Shown: positions 44,706 through 55,229 of the stretch, piece by piece
Layout of the letters: the number at the start of each line of letters is the position of its first letter
Position numbering within the stretch: position 1 is the first letter of the stretch
NCBI RefSeq assembly: GCF_000321225.1
Contig: NW_004450467.1
Span: forward strand, 1,739,113-1,803,112
Reading direction: 5' to 3'
Length of the DNA stretch: 64,000 nt
Source of the DNA: Odobenus rosmarus divergens
Taxonomy: Eukaryota; Chordata; Mammalia; Carnivora; Odobenidae
Program-made: the position numbers and the translations under genes
Notes under the pieces: model-generated
What the model was told of the DNA's origin: nothing
Seen by the model: only the letters and a program-made list of their open reading frames with translations
The model's database searches: none

Positions 44706-45135
44706 TGGGGAGGGCAAGGGGGAGGTGTTTATCCATTCAGTGCATTCAGATGTACATCCCATGTCCATGAAAATTCATGCGTTCTGTATTGTGTTGCATA
44801 ACCTCAGGGCCAAATTTAGTCCTTGAATGTGCATGCATGAGTCCCAATGTACTCAGTGAGCAGCCCCACATGCTCTCCAAAGGTCGAACTTAGCTTTCAA
44901 CACAGCTCAAGGATTCCAAGAGGAAATATTCACCAATATATTCCCCTAAACCCAGCTTCCGAGAGAAGCACCTGTCTAAAAAATGTAACCAACCCTGCTT
45001 CCTATTTTGACTCGATCTGATGGCAATTCTAATTATGATGCATTATTAATAAGGCATACAATCATCTGTCTGGATGCAAAGTCTATTATGCTGCCCAGAT
45101 GCGCTCAGTTGAATGTGTCTGTCCTCTTTGCAAAG
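44706..45135. other. Intron 5 end
   Basis: Unique sequence with no recognised element. The exon 6 acceptor is 'gtctgtcctctttgcaaag', a moderately pyrimidine-rich tract ending with AG at 45134-45135. Confidence 0.6.
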
Positions 45136-45218
45136 GATGTTGTTGGAACCGGGAAGACCATGCGAGCGCTGCTCAGTAGCATAGAGAAATACAAGCCCAA
45201 CATGATTAAGGTAGCCAG
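45136..45218 (+). CDS. PRTFDC1: PRTFDC1 coding exon 6 (83 bp, PRPP loop)
   Basis: Encodes DVVGTGKTMRALLSSIEKYK and PNMIKVA plus two bases of the next codon. With exon 5 it forms the PRPP-binding signature of HPRT-family enzymes (VED followed by the T-G-K-T loop). The codon GGA at 45145-45147 places Gly where HPRT1 has the catalytic Asp137, the known diagnostic difference of PRTFDC1 and the reason it is thought nearly inactive as an HPRT. The loop residues that hold the 5'-phosphate (T-G-K-T) are kept, so nucleotide binding should persist. Donor AG followed by gtgagt is near-consensus. Length matches HPRT1 exon 6. Confidence 0.98.
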
Positions 45219-45689
45219 GTGAGTAGGACATTCACGTCACTGTTGTTGCTTCTGTGTGTCCAAATAAGCCCGGGAGGGATGCTAACACAGGATGTTTTCC
45301 CCAAAGAGAGCAGTCTATTCCAAACCAGTGACCCTGTGCCCCGGGGTGTTATGGCTTGACCACACTGAACAAATAGCCCATTTGATTGCTAGTCTGAGAC
45401 AGAGGAAGAGGAAGAGTACATGCTTTGCCGGGTGTCTGAGCTTCTCGTTACTGTGCCTCCATTAGTAGTTTCCAGCTGGCGGAGCCTGGTGCCAGTGCCC
45501 CTCTCCCTTCCTTTTATCTAGAATCACTGATGTGGTGCCTTGGTAGCAGGAGTGTGAATTAGGGGCCCGGGATGGTGCCCCACATGCCGGGGAGGTGGGG
45601 GGAATACATATTTTAATGATGTTCGGTTCTATTTGCAATTCACAGTTTTATCTGGATCACTAAACACTTTTTTTTTTTTTTAATGGTAG
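45219..45689. other. Intron 6 (471 bp)
   Basis: Short intron without recognised repeats. It ends in a 15-nt T run, then 'taatggtag' before exon 7. The acceptor AG is at 45688-45689. Confidence 0.85.
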
Positions 45690-45736
45690 TTTGTTGGTGA
45701 AGAGAACACCTAGAAGTGATGGCTTTAGACCCGACT
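45690..45736 (+). CDS. PRTFDC1: PRTFDC1 coding exon 7 (47 bp)
   Basis: Completes a Ser codon with exon 6 (AG+T) and encodes LLVKRTPRSDGFRPD plus the first base of the next codon. The Lys of LVKRT corresponds to HPRT1 Lys165, which contacts the purine O6, and it is conserved. The acceptor follows a long T run; the donor gtaagt is consensus. Downstream, the intron begins with a GGTT-rich tract. Length equals HPRT1 exon 7. Confidence 0.97.
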
Positions 45737-46842
45737 GTAAGTGGTTTTGGTTTTGGTTGGTTGGTTGGTTGGTTGGCTGGTGGTGTCATTTCACGTTGAA
45801 GAATCTCTGGTTTCCTATTTGCCGGCATTCTGTGTGAAGCAGAAGCTGGAAAGATTTCCTAGTCCCACAGAGGTCTCCCCAGCCTTGCCAATGGAACCCT
45901 TTACAACAAGGATAGAACCCTTTACAACGAGGGTTTTTCATTTCCCAGTTTGCATTGTTCATGGAAACTCTATCGTGTGCATTGGATATTTTTATGTTTA
46001 GGTTTTCCATAGCACCTTAAAACCAAAGATCTCAGCTAATGGGTTTCAGCGGGTGGAGGGAGACTTGACCCCACCAGACTGGCTGACTTGCAGGATCCCT
46101 GTCTTGGCCGCGGCCCCTGTCAGTCAGACCCGGGAAGGCACTGTAAAGGCTTAGAGGGATTCTCATACTGTCACCAGACAACGCTCGATGCCGACCAAAG
46201 AAAAGTTCAGTAACACAGAGAATTGGCTGAGCAGATATCTTCAGATACCATCTTTGTGCTTGACTTCCTATGTTCTGGAGGATTTGGCTCATCCAGGGCA
46301 CTTTGCTACTCTCCTCCCCATAATATGAATAGTTCCAATGCCAGGAAGAGTAAACAAGCAGCTTGATTATTTATTATTCTAACACTAGAGGCGACCTATT
46401 TTCACTCACATAGGCAGACTTCAGCTTGATTTTTATAACTTACATTTGCTCTAAAGCCTCTGGGATCATTTGGCTACAGTTCTCATCAGCAAGCTGAAAA
46501 AACATCAGAGCAAAGGAAGCACACTATGGACGGGTAATATGCCAACGACATTTCGCAAGTGACTCTTTATTCTAAAAACAAGTTTCATGTATTAAATCTA
46601 GACAACATCAGTGCTGGGCAGATAGACCCAACAACATGTCCCCGTCCAGTTACTGGCATGGGGAATATAATCTGGATGCAGTAAGGTTAGGCGAAGTTAG
46701 TAAACAGAAATCTCCTAAGGAAATCATGGAAGATCCCACAGAGATAAGATTTTAACTGAAGTTGAAAGATTCACTTCAGACATAGCCAACTAATTACAGA
46801 TTATTTGTGTCACTTACAGCAACAACATGAATAAAATAATGG
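45737..46842. other. Intron 7, 5' part, with GGTT repeat and a 21-bp duplication
   Basis: A GGTT/TTGG tract runs 45742-45780, starting 5 nt after the donor. At 45894-45935 'gaaccctttacaac' is repeated with a 21-bp period. The remainder is unassigned. Confidence 0.6.
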
Positions 46843-47085
46843 CAGGTAACACTAGTAAGAGGTTACGATGGGCCGTACATTCCTTTCTAAGAGCGACGCA
46901 GAGATTAACACATTTCATCCTTAAACCTTCATCCAAGGTAGTTGCTCTTGTTATGCCCATTTTACAGATGAGGAAATTGAACACAACAAGGTTCAATGGT
47001 TTTCGAAGGTCACGTTGTTGTAAGTGTAGAGTCAGTATTGAACCCAGGCAGTCTGGTTCCGATCACTGCCTTACTCTTGCACTGC
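46843..47085 (+). repeat. MIR, sense
   Basis: 'gttatgcccattttacagat' followed by 'gaggaaattgaacacaacaa', 'ttgaacccaggcagtctggt' and 'tccgatcactgcc'. Well-ordered MIR. Confidence 0.85.
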
Positions 47086-48610
47086 ATCTGTAAGTAACAT
47101 CAGCAAGTAATTGCACCCATTTTCCAGCTAGACATAGGTCACTTTGATTCCTAACTGTCCCCTGATCTACCATTGCAGTGTCCTTCTTTCACTCCCTAAC
47201 AGTTCTGAAGGTTTGACCTTCTGAACTGGCTTTGCCAAGTCTCAGGTGCCATGCCTACTGTAGGCATTGCTCTGGTTACTGTGAAGTCATTACTGTGGTG
47301 ACAACCCAGGTTCTCTGGGATTTGCTAATATCCTTTTAGCTGGTTCAGAATCTCTGTTTCTTCTCCCTGGACTTCTGAGGCTTGATACTTTTGGTTCCTT
47401 TCTCATAACTGATTCTTTCCCATATGCTCCATGACATCTTTTATATGCTCTGACATCTTTTCTTCTGCTCTTGCTTCTCCTCTTTGATTATTTTTCTCAA
47501 AGCAAGGTACAGTGTGGAGGGACCAAAGGGGGTCTCTATCAGTGACATATAATGCAATCCTCTAGAAAGTAAGTCCCTCTCCTCCGGCACTTTCTGCAAG
47601 AAGGAACCAGTTGCTACTCCACGTGAAAGCATCTTTGGTCATAGGAATCAAAATGGTGGTGAGTGGTCACCAGAGGAATAACTTTCTCTCCATGCTATAA
47701 GTCCATTGGCTATACCAAAGAACAGTTTCATAAAAGTAAGTGAGCACATCTCTCCTCTGCAATGCTCTAATAAACAAACAGATTCAAAGAAAAGTGGAAA
47801 GAGTTTGAAAAACCATTGGACCATAGGCACATTTATTCTGTTTCAAGACTTCTGAAGAAGGAGCGCTACTGTCTCTTCCTTAAAGATTCTTTTCCATAAA
47901 AATCATCTTCCTTTCAATAAACTTTTCCTTCGTTTAACCTAAGTACCTCACACTGCATTTAAATCCTTTTACTCCCATTCCTCCTGCAATAGAGATTGAG
48001 AGCTCATTAATGCCATCTGTCTACTGGATTCAAAGACTAGTGATAGAATAACCCTTAGTGTTCTGTTCCTCAAACTGAACAATCCCACTTCCCGTCATCT
48101 GGTCTCCCAGGTTTGGCTTCCCAGCCCTTTATCCAGCTGAGAACACTGAGTGCGGTGGGAGAATGGGTTCCTAGTGATGACAGCCTGTGCACCTAGTCAT
48201 GTAGTACAGGATTGGAATACTTCTGTCTGAACTGTACTTTATGCTTCCCAAGTATTTCCTTTGGCATTATAACATTGGATACTGCTTGCTTTGGAACTGC
48301 AGGGCTACATGACTAACTCATGCATATTTCTTGCTCTCCCCCAGGCTGGCTGAGCCCTTTCTCAGCTCTGTATGGTAGGAGTACAGCCATTCTTCCTTGT
48401 ATGTTTGCTTGTCTCCCTTGTCTCCCTGCCTAATCACTGTGGTCCAGGTCCTATTGGGTTCATCCTATGCATTGCTTATCATTTTTCTCACTTGCTTCTG
48501 CTTAAATGAAAGGTCCTCACAGTTTAAGTGCCAACAGTAGCATATGGTGGCTTTCTACTCATGTTATCTACATTATTCCTTTTTTTTTCTCTCTCTCTCT
48601 CTCTACTCAG
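47086..48610. other. Intron 7, 3' part
   Basis: No clear repeat. Balanced composition. The exon 8 acceptor is an excellent polypyrimidine tract ('ttctctctctctctctctac') ending in AG at 48609-48610. Confidence 0.5.
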
Positions 48611-48687
48611 ATGTTGGATTTGAGATTCCAGACTTATTTGTGGTGGGTTATGCCTTAGATTACAATGAATACTTCAGAGATCTGAAT
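48611..48687 (+). CDS. PRTFDC1: PRTFDC1 coding exon 8 (77 bp)
   Basis: Completes a Tyr codon with exon 7 (T+AT) and encodes [20 protein letters not shown] then FRDLN. This block holds the purine-stacking and metal/phosphate-contacting residues of the HPRT fold. The Phe/Val/Gly and the [10 protein letters not shown] run are conserved, including the Asp equivalent to HPRT1 Asp193. Acceptor ctactcag and donor AAT followed by gtaagt are strong. Length matches HPRT1 exon 8. No frameshift or stop, so the purine pocket is intact. Confidence 0.98.
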
Positions 48688-48769
48688 GTAAGTCATGCAT
48701 GCAAATCCCTAGCCTCCTTTCACAAGAACTTAACAGCTATATGAATTTAACAAATTATTGAAATAGTAG

Positions 48770-48885
48770 TCATGATGGCTGCCACTTACTGAATATCTTC
48801 TGTGTCAGGAATATTCTGGGCACTTTGCATTCATAATCCCAGTTACAGTTGCATGCAGTTTGTAACTATTCCCTTTCTGGAGAAA
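48770..48885 (+). repeat. MIR 5' fragment
   Basis: 'gctgccacttactgaatatc' and 'ctgggcactttgcattcata' in sense orientation, within intron 8. Confidence 0.65.
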
Positions 48886-48994
48886 TTGTTTCAACATATA
48901 TACATGGACTCCCAGTGTAGACCCCCCAGCTGTGTGACCCTGACCAATGTTGAATGATATAGAGGTAGACATCTTACCCGAAGTGGACCAATCA

Positions 48995-49017
48995 TGTGTG
49001 TGTGTGTGTGTGTGTGT
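48995..49017. repeat. (TG)n microsatellite
   Basis: About 11 uninterrupted TG units followed by a (TC)n tail. Confidence 0.93.
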
Positions 49018-49677
49018 CTCTCTCTTTCCTAAGAATTAGAAACTTAAACCAAAAGTCACAGAAATCAAGAGATTTTGGTCTTAAGCCACTGAATGGCAGG
49101 GCCCCAGAGAGAGTATCCACAAGCACCATGGGCTAAAGTCAGGAGCTACCCCATTCCGGCCTTCCAGTTGCTTCACTGTGTAGCTCTTCTTTGGATTCTG
49201 TGAGCCAGCTCATTAGCCTTGGTAGGCTATATTAGCCTATATTAACCTGACTCCACTTCTGTGCCTTGCAATCAAAATACTCTACACATTTCTTGCCACC
49301 CAAAAAAGATCGATTAAGAGTCAATGTTGTGTTTACCATGGCTATTTCTCCATTCTCCCTAGAGGTGATAATGTTACCAGGTGGAGACTTCTATCTCCAC
49401 CATGGCTGACCATACCCTCCTTCAGCCTTTATGGTTGTTCCAGACCTAGGGAGCCAGATTTGGAATAGGGCTCTAAACTAGAACAATGAAGAAACTTTTT
49501 CAAGCTATCGATTGTGTGTCTTTAGATTTTATATACATGCACACACATAAATGTGCACACATATATTTGAATGAACAATAACCAATTATAAGATGACATT
49601 CTGTTATTACTGCATTACATTTTCTGCACTCCTATTTGGCTAAGAAACAGATTCATTTAAATCCTTTATTGTTTCAG

Positions 49678-49725
49678 CACATATGTGTGATCAACGAACA
49701 TGGCAAAGAAAAGTACCGAGTCTAA
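49678..49725 (+). CDS. PRTFDC1: PRTFDC1 terminal coding exon 9 (48 bp coding, TAA stop)
   Basis: Encodes HICVINEHGKEKYRV followed by TAA at 49723-49725. This is the C-terminal strand of the HPRT-family fold; HPRT1 ends with a similar HVCVISETGKAKYKA-type tail. The acceptor is 'tttattgtttcag'. The exon continues as 3' UTR. No extra in-frame sequence lies between exon 8 and the stop, so the protein ends at the usual position. Confidence 0.97.
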   Translation, partial: HICVINEHGKEKYRV

Positions 49726-50930
49726 AGGAGTAAATTCTCACCATCGAATCTCCAGATAACATCATACTTACGACTACAGTCGGAAAGCCAGCATGTAAAG
49801 TTTGTCTCCCCAGGCATCTTCACTCAGCAGGAGATGAAAGAAAAAAAAATGTTTTAATGAGAGAGCTTTCTTTTCTGAGGTTATAACATAAAGAGTACCA
49901 AAGGTTCTTAAGGAAAATAAGGCAATATTTTTATTTGACTTGTTCCAAATTAAATACTCCGCCTTGTAACTCATGCGTTCTATCTACCTTTGCACTCCAG
50001 AACTTCACCTTCTTTTATTCCGATACAGTTATTATGCTTGATGACTATACCCCCACCTAGTTACTCAAATATTTTTCACTTAACTTTTTTTTTTTTTTAA
50101 TATTCCGTTTTGGTAATATTTTGCAATCTGGAGAAACTGGAAGCCTTTTCAGTTAAGCTCCGAACTCAAATCCTGGGAATGCAGCTAGATTCCCATACTC
50201 AAAAAGGAGGGAAAGGACAATTTAATATAAATTTCTGTTTGTGCATTTCTGGCAGGCCATTACTATTTGCTTTGACAAAGCCTTTTTGAACTGTAGCATA
50301 TAATGAATCTTAATGATGTTATGAAATGAGCCTCTGATCAGTGCTGTTGATCGGAGCTTCCGGTATGTGATAACGGTATGTCATGTACGCATGGATGTAC
50401 TCAACTGTGTTTAACACTCTGAATTTTAATTAGAAAAAATACAATGGCAGCAAGGCCCTCGTTTCTAAGCTGCATCTTTTTATTCATGTGGGACATGAGC
50501 AAATGGCAGAATTCGCGGAGCGGGAGGTTCAATTCAAAACTAAGCACGTATGAGTTTTTCCTCTTATTTACATCAAAGGACAAGACACTATTATATATTA
50601 TCATCAACACGAACACAGAGGTTGAATTATTTTTTTGAGTGGTCTTAGAAGACATCCGACATCCCTAGGCACTACAGAAAACCAGCACACTTAAGAAAGT
50701 TGTTTTCTGAATAACATTTTTTCCATTTCCACTGTTTTATGACATGTTTTCTAATTTATGGGGATTTTAATTGAAAATAAACTCGAGTTCCAATAGAACT
50801 GTTTTTTTCTCACTTCCTAAAAGGAGAAAATGCAAAATAAATAACTAAGCAGCTTTTGTTTGGTTCTGAACCATTTGTGGCATATTATTATCAGGTTCTA
50901 GCTTCCTTTAAACTAATAAAGAATAAAAAA
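49726..50930 (+). other. PRTFDC1: PRTFDC1 3' UTR (inferred)
   Basis: About 1.2 kb of repeat-free sequence between the stop codon and the last of a cluster of AATAAA hexamers. The absence of transposons here, unlike the surrounding DNA, supports constraint. A poly-T run near 50086-50098 is the only simple repeat. The 3' end is inferred from signals only; transcripts were not available. Confidence 0.65.
50776..50927 (+). promoter_or_regulatory. PRTFDC1: Cluster of polyadenylation signals
   Basis: AATAAA occurs at 50776-50781, 50836-50841, 50915-50920 and 50922-50927. The distal pair is followed by GT/T-rich sequence ('cttgttacg', then 'cttactgtttttcttctgcc'), as expected downstream of a cleavage site. 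Alternative 3' ends are possible. Confidence 0.6.
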
Positions 50931-51301
50931 CCTTGTTACGTTTCATAACTGCTTACTGTTTTTCTTCTGCCTTCATATTTTTTATGTACTTTCATCCATT
51001 AAAATGTGTGTGAGCCAGTAGCTTAAATACACTGCTGCATATATCTTTCCTGGGGCTTTATTTTTGTTAACCTGGAAAAAATCCAATATATGCACTAGTA
51101 TAAGCAAACGATTAAGCCAGACTTGATCTATTGCTTTTCTTTTTTTCTCTCCTTGTAAGACAAAGAATTTTAGTTGTAAAAGATTTTCCTGAATATCTTT
51201 GTTCCAGGCAGAGAAGAAAATAAACCACACCCAGAAAGTGAGAAACCAGCCAAGGGAATTCCTTTTAGCTTTGTTCCATAGAAGAATCAGTATCCAAGTT
51301 A
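50931..51301. other. Intergenic start, no feature recognised
   Basis: Sequence just beyond the inferred 3' end of PRTFDC1, T-rich at first. Nothing recognised. Confidence 0.45.
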
Positions 51302-51316
51302 GAGATTGATAATTCT

Positions 51317-51401
51317 TTTTTTTTATTTTTTTATTGTTATGTTAATCACCATACATTACATCATTAGTTTTTGATGTAGTGTTCCATGATTCATTGTTTG
51401 T
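51317..51401 (-). mobile_element. Very short carnivore L1 3' end with perfect 15-bp TSD
   Basis: Only 85 bp: a T-rich head, then 'gttatgttaatcaccataca', 'gtttttgatgtagtgttcca', 'tgattcattgtttg'. This is the reverse complement of a carnivore L1 3' end. It is bounded by the perfect duplication 'gagattgataattct' at 51302-51316 and 51402-51416. Confidence 0.93.
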
Positions 51402-51416
51402 GAGATTGATAATTCT

Positions 51417-53184
51417 AATTGGCCAGTTTCTTGAATCATCAAATTCGTGTTCTAAATACAATTTCCACTGTGCCACCTTTATATCAGAGACCTAGAAAAA
51501 CCCAGATACATTTGATTATAAATATAAAATTATCCATAATCTTTATTAAAAGATTTTCTTTAGAATGTTGAATTTTAACAACGTCGGCGTAATTTTTGAG
51601 GACTATATGTTTATTTGAATTAGGAAGGAAGTTGATCTACTTCACCAGATTTTGAGAAGGACTTGTGCTAGCTAATGCTGAAAAAGAAAAATCCATTAAA
51701 TACACAAGAAGTTTAATCATTCCTGCAATTTTTTTCCTATCACACAATATTTTGACAGTGATATCCAAGAATGTCATCTTGGGAAAAATAGTATTTCCTC
51801 TTCTCTTGCGAAACTCGAATCTATTTAATATCACTGAGTTTTTTCAATCCAGACCAAAAATGTGAAAACTCATAACCAGATTAGCAACCAATGCATTTAT
51901 TAATTTGGTGTTCCAAAGCTGATTGGTAGGGGAAGGGGGAGATAAGTGTGTGATATGTTTTATTTGGATTCAGTTACAATAATTAGTAATACTTTTACTA
52001 CAGTAATACAGTAACATAATCAGTAATACTTTGGGATATTCCAAACAAATTAGAACCCTTCATTATAAATTGGTTCTTACTTACTAGATTGGAATGTATC
52101 CAGTATTGAACCATGCACTCCCAGTGTGAACTGCAAATAGTCAAATCTTGATGCACCTTGTTTAACCTTTGGATGTCTTTGGATATAACATGGTTTACCA
52201 TGTTTCAGCCCTTCTGAGACTATTAAAAAAAAACAAAACAAAAAACACCTTTCAGAGCACAAGCAGGTATTTTTTTCAGCCTCCCATGGGATGAACTTGT
52301 GTTTTCCCAGTGGAGAGAGAAGGTGACCTATCTCACTTCTAGAGAACTGGTGTCATGGAAATATTTCCTCACTTTTGTAATAGAGGTAGTATGTTCTAGG
52401 AAATCAAAACCCTAAATCACACTCCCCACCCAGATGTCTGGCTAATCTGGGCAAAAATAGCGTTTGGGAGTTGTCATTATTTTGCTATCATAAAGTTCCT
52501 TTGGGATCCCTAGATGACACTTGAAGGCTGGTGGACAGGCTAGTTTCAGGAGGGGAGCAAAAGGGTTGTGGAAAGGAAGTTTGTGCATTGATGGTGGGAG
52601 GCATGTGGAGGAGGGACAGAAGGTGTATGTGGAGAAGGCTGCTTTGTTTCTTGGTCAAACCATACCCCAGGATTGGTTCTGAACCCCATGGAGAGAAGGA
52701 GACAAAGACCCTGACTGAAAGAGCTGTTTTCATGGTAGCCTTTGGGCCACACACTAGGACAGACAAGCCTTTCACATTTCACTGAGGGTCATGCATAATC
52801 CATTCCAAAAAAAAAAAACAAAAAACAAAAACGTTTTTGCCATGTCTCAGCCCAAAGGACGCCCTTTTCTGACTTTTTCTGCCAGGGTGGGCTTTGCTCA
52901 GAGATAAGTAGGAGAGACCATGAAGACAGAGTGGGATACTGAAGTCCTGCATTTTCTAAGTGGGAGAAATAAGCCAGAACTAATGTTACTATGACTTTGT
53001 ATCCAGAGCCTAATGCATGTTGACTAGTGAATAAGCTTCGAATGAGGATGGTGAGTGTAGATGACTCACTCAAGAAACCTGGCTGTCAAGACCAGAGACA
53101 CATAACCATAGCTAGAGGGGGAAAGACTTGTATATTTTTATTCACTGTGGAAAACAAAAAACAAGTGAACAAAACAGTAGAAAC
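51417..53184. other. Intergenic, largely unassigned
   Basis: Unique-looking AT-rich DNA. Poly-A-containing simple sequence lies near 52225-52245 and 52808-52830. 52510-52790 has overlapping chance frames on both strands. No gene supported. Confidence 0.45.
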
Positions 53185-53880
53185 AGCAAATTCATTATTG
53201 ATTGCTCTGTAACAAACCACTCCCCAAACTAAGTAGCTTAAATGAACAATAATTATTATTTCTCAGGGCTTATGAGAATTAGGAATATGGAGCAGGCACT
53301 GTGGGGATGGTTTGTTTCTGCTTCGTGATGTCTTTTGCTTCAGCTGGAAGATTCAAAGGCCAAGGGCTATAACCAAGTGACGATAAATGGTCCAGTGTGG
53401 CAGCCATTAGCCACATGTACTTGTTTAAATTTAAATTAACTAAAATGAAATAAAATTGAAAATCCACTTCCTCATTCACATTTGCCACATTACCACTGCT
53501 CAACAGCCTCATAAGAGAGTAAGTTATTAGCACAGAGAAAATTTCCCCAATCACAGAAAGTTCTATGGGTAGCTGTGATCTGAAGGTTTGCCTGGTGGTT
53601 GATATATTGGCTGCTCGCTAGAACCTTAGCTGAAGCTGTCAGGTGGAATTCTTCTGTGTGGTGTCTCCATGTGGTTCAAACTTCCTCACAATATGGCAGC
53701 TGGGTTCCAAAGGCAAGTGCGAACAGAGACAGAGACAGAAGCAGGCAAAAGCCATACTGCCTCTTATATGACAGGCTCACTTCCCCCACATTCTGTTAGT
53801 CGAAGCAGTTACAAAGACTTGTCTGACACTAAGGGGAGGGAACATAGACGGCCACCACTTGATGGAAGAACACTGTAAGA
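53185..53880 (+). repeat. Unassigned old repeat (same family as 19.2-19.7 kb)
   Basis: Starts 'attgattgctctgtaacaaa', 'ccactccccaaactaagtag', 'cttaaatgaacaataattat', and later 'ttggctgctcgctagaacct'. This is the same 'taacaaaccac' plus 'gcttaaa' repeat type as 19195-19745. Middle part (53380-53560) is more diverged. Confidence 0.5.
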
Positions 53881-54071
53881 CGATCCAGGGGGTAGGATGT
53901 ATATGTCTCTGGCCATTGTCAGAAAGCTGGAGATGAAATCTGGCACAGACAGGTTATTCCCCTGCACATTTTCCACTAATGAGATTAGTGAAGAAGCCGA
54001 TTATGCAGTGGTCATAATGCATAATTGAAAGCACACCTGCTTGCCTAGGTTTTTAAGAATGACAGAATACT

Positions 54072-54230
54072 GGGGCGCCTGGGTGGTTCAGTCGGTTAAG
54101 CGTCTGACTCTTGATTTTGGCTCAGGTCATGATCTCAGGGTTGTGAGATCAAGCCCCCCCATCGTGGAGCCTACTTAAGATTCTCTCTCTTCCTCACCCC
54201 CTGCTGCTCCCCCACCTCAAAAAAAAAAAG
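54072..54230 (+). mobile_element. Carnivore tRNA-Lys SINE, sense
   Basis: Canonical head 'ggggcgcctgggtggttcag', 'tcggttaagcgtctgactct', 'tggctcaggtcatgatctca' and a shortened CT-rich body with poly-A at 54219-54229. The head is nearly consensus, with intact box A-like sequence. Confidence 0.95.
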
Positions 54231-54984
54231 ACTACTACTACCTAGCCACATGGGGAAATATGAAATGATAAAAAGAACACCAGAGTAGCCCACCTTGATT
54301 ATAAAGGTAGAAATACATGTTTTCCCACTGATAGTGTTTGGACCAGATTAAAAAGACTTTGAAAGAGCAGTTTTATTTCTTTTATTATTAAGGTGCTTAA
54401 ATTTGAAATATAAAAACCATAGTAAAATAGTTTTTGCTTGCCAAGTATTCTGTAAATGTAAATTCATGCTGAAACTTTAGGTGTAGTTCCATTTTTATAG
54501 GAAGAAATTGCCATATAATTTGGCCAAGAAACTAATCCAGAATGGGACTTCCTATATATATTTGTATGTATACTGTATGCTGGAAATAGTACTCACCAAA
54601 TCAATTAAAAACAACGAATCACTGAGTACTAACCAACAGGGATTTACGATGAAAACTGCTCTGTCCGATTTATCTAATCTCCTAATATTGAATGACAGAG
54701 CTGGTTGACTGGAAAAAGGAAGTACTGTAATTTGTCTTATCTTCATTTGAACAACCCTTTTTGTTGTGCTGTGTGAAGAATATCCATCAATAGCCTGGGA
54801 AAATGACTTACACTACCTAGCTACTGGGTAACTGCGCGAATCTTTACAGTTGTATTTAAAAGAGATCTAACAAGAGCGTAACAAAACACATTGTGAAAGA
54901 CTGGAACCCAGACACTGAGTGTGTTGACATTTCACAAAAGATCTGCCTGCAACTACTGTGGATCATGCGCTATACAAAAACCTG
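54231..54984. other. Intergenic, no feature recognised
   Basis: AT-rich unassigned DNA. Confidence 0.45.
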
Positions 54985-55170
54985 ACGATAACTCAATTTA
55001 GTATTTAGCATGAAACCCAGAGGTAGGAACGGCCATCTCCATTTTAGAGATAAGGAAGTGAGTACTAAAGAGATTAAATCACTTACCCAGGGTCACAGAG
55101 CTGTGTTCAAAACAAGAAATTGAACCCGTGTTCTTAGACTGCTGAGTCAGTACTCAGTACACAGCGCTGA
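54985..55170 (+). repeat. MIR, sense
   Basis: 'ccatctccattttagagata' followed by 'aggaagtgagtactaaagag', 'cacttacccagggtcacaga', 'aaattgaacccgtgttctta'. Confidence 0.78.
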
Positions 55171-55229
55171 GTTCATGGACCGTGTAGAAAGTGTGTCCAT
55201 ACACTTGCAGGTGACAATCAGAAGAAAGA

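Larger units (their letters stand above)
1..50930 (+). other. PRTFDC1: PRTFDC1 gene, 3' portion (intron 3 to 3' end)
   Basis: This is the gene-level span inferred from six coding exons found in order on the + strand, with GT-AG junctions and one continuous reading frame. PRTFDC1 is the vertebrate paralogue of hypoxanthine-guanine phosphoribosyltransferase (HPRT1). Its product is cytosolic, binds purine nucleotides and PRPP, and has very low or no HPRT activity. The exons here encode the C-terminal 112 residues (PRPP loop, base-recognition and dimer segments). Intron lengths are: intron 3 at least 33.5 kb, intron 4 10,117 bp, intron 5 1,366 bp, intron 6 471 bp, intron 7 2,874 bp and intron 8 990 bp. 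Exons 1-3 were searched for by conserved residues and not seen, so they should lie upstream. The frame is intact, in contrast to mouse, where the gene is reported inactivated. Confidence 0.93.

Noticed and set aside
45007..45135. Open frame extending exon 6 upstream as an alternative first exon
   Set aside because: The upstream codons are intronic: a clear acceptor AG sits at 45134-45135 and the homologous exon starts at 45136.
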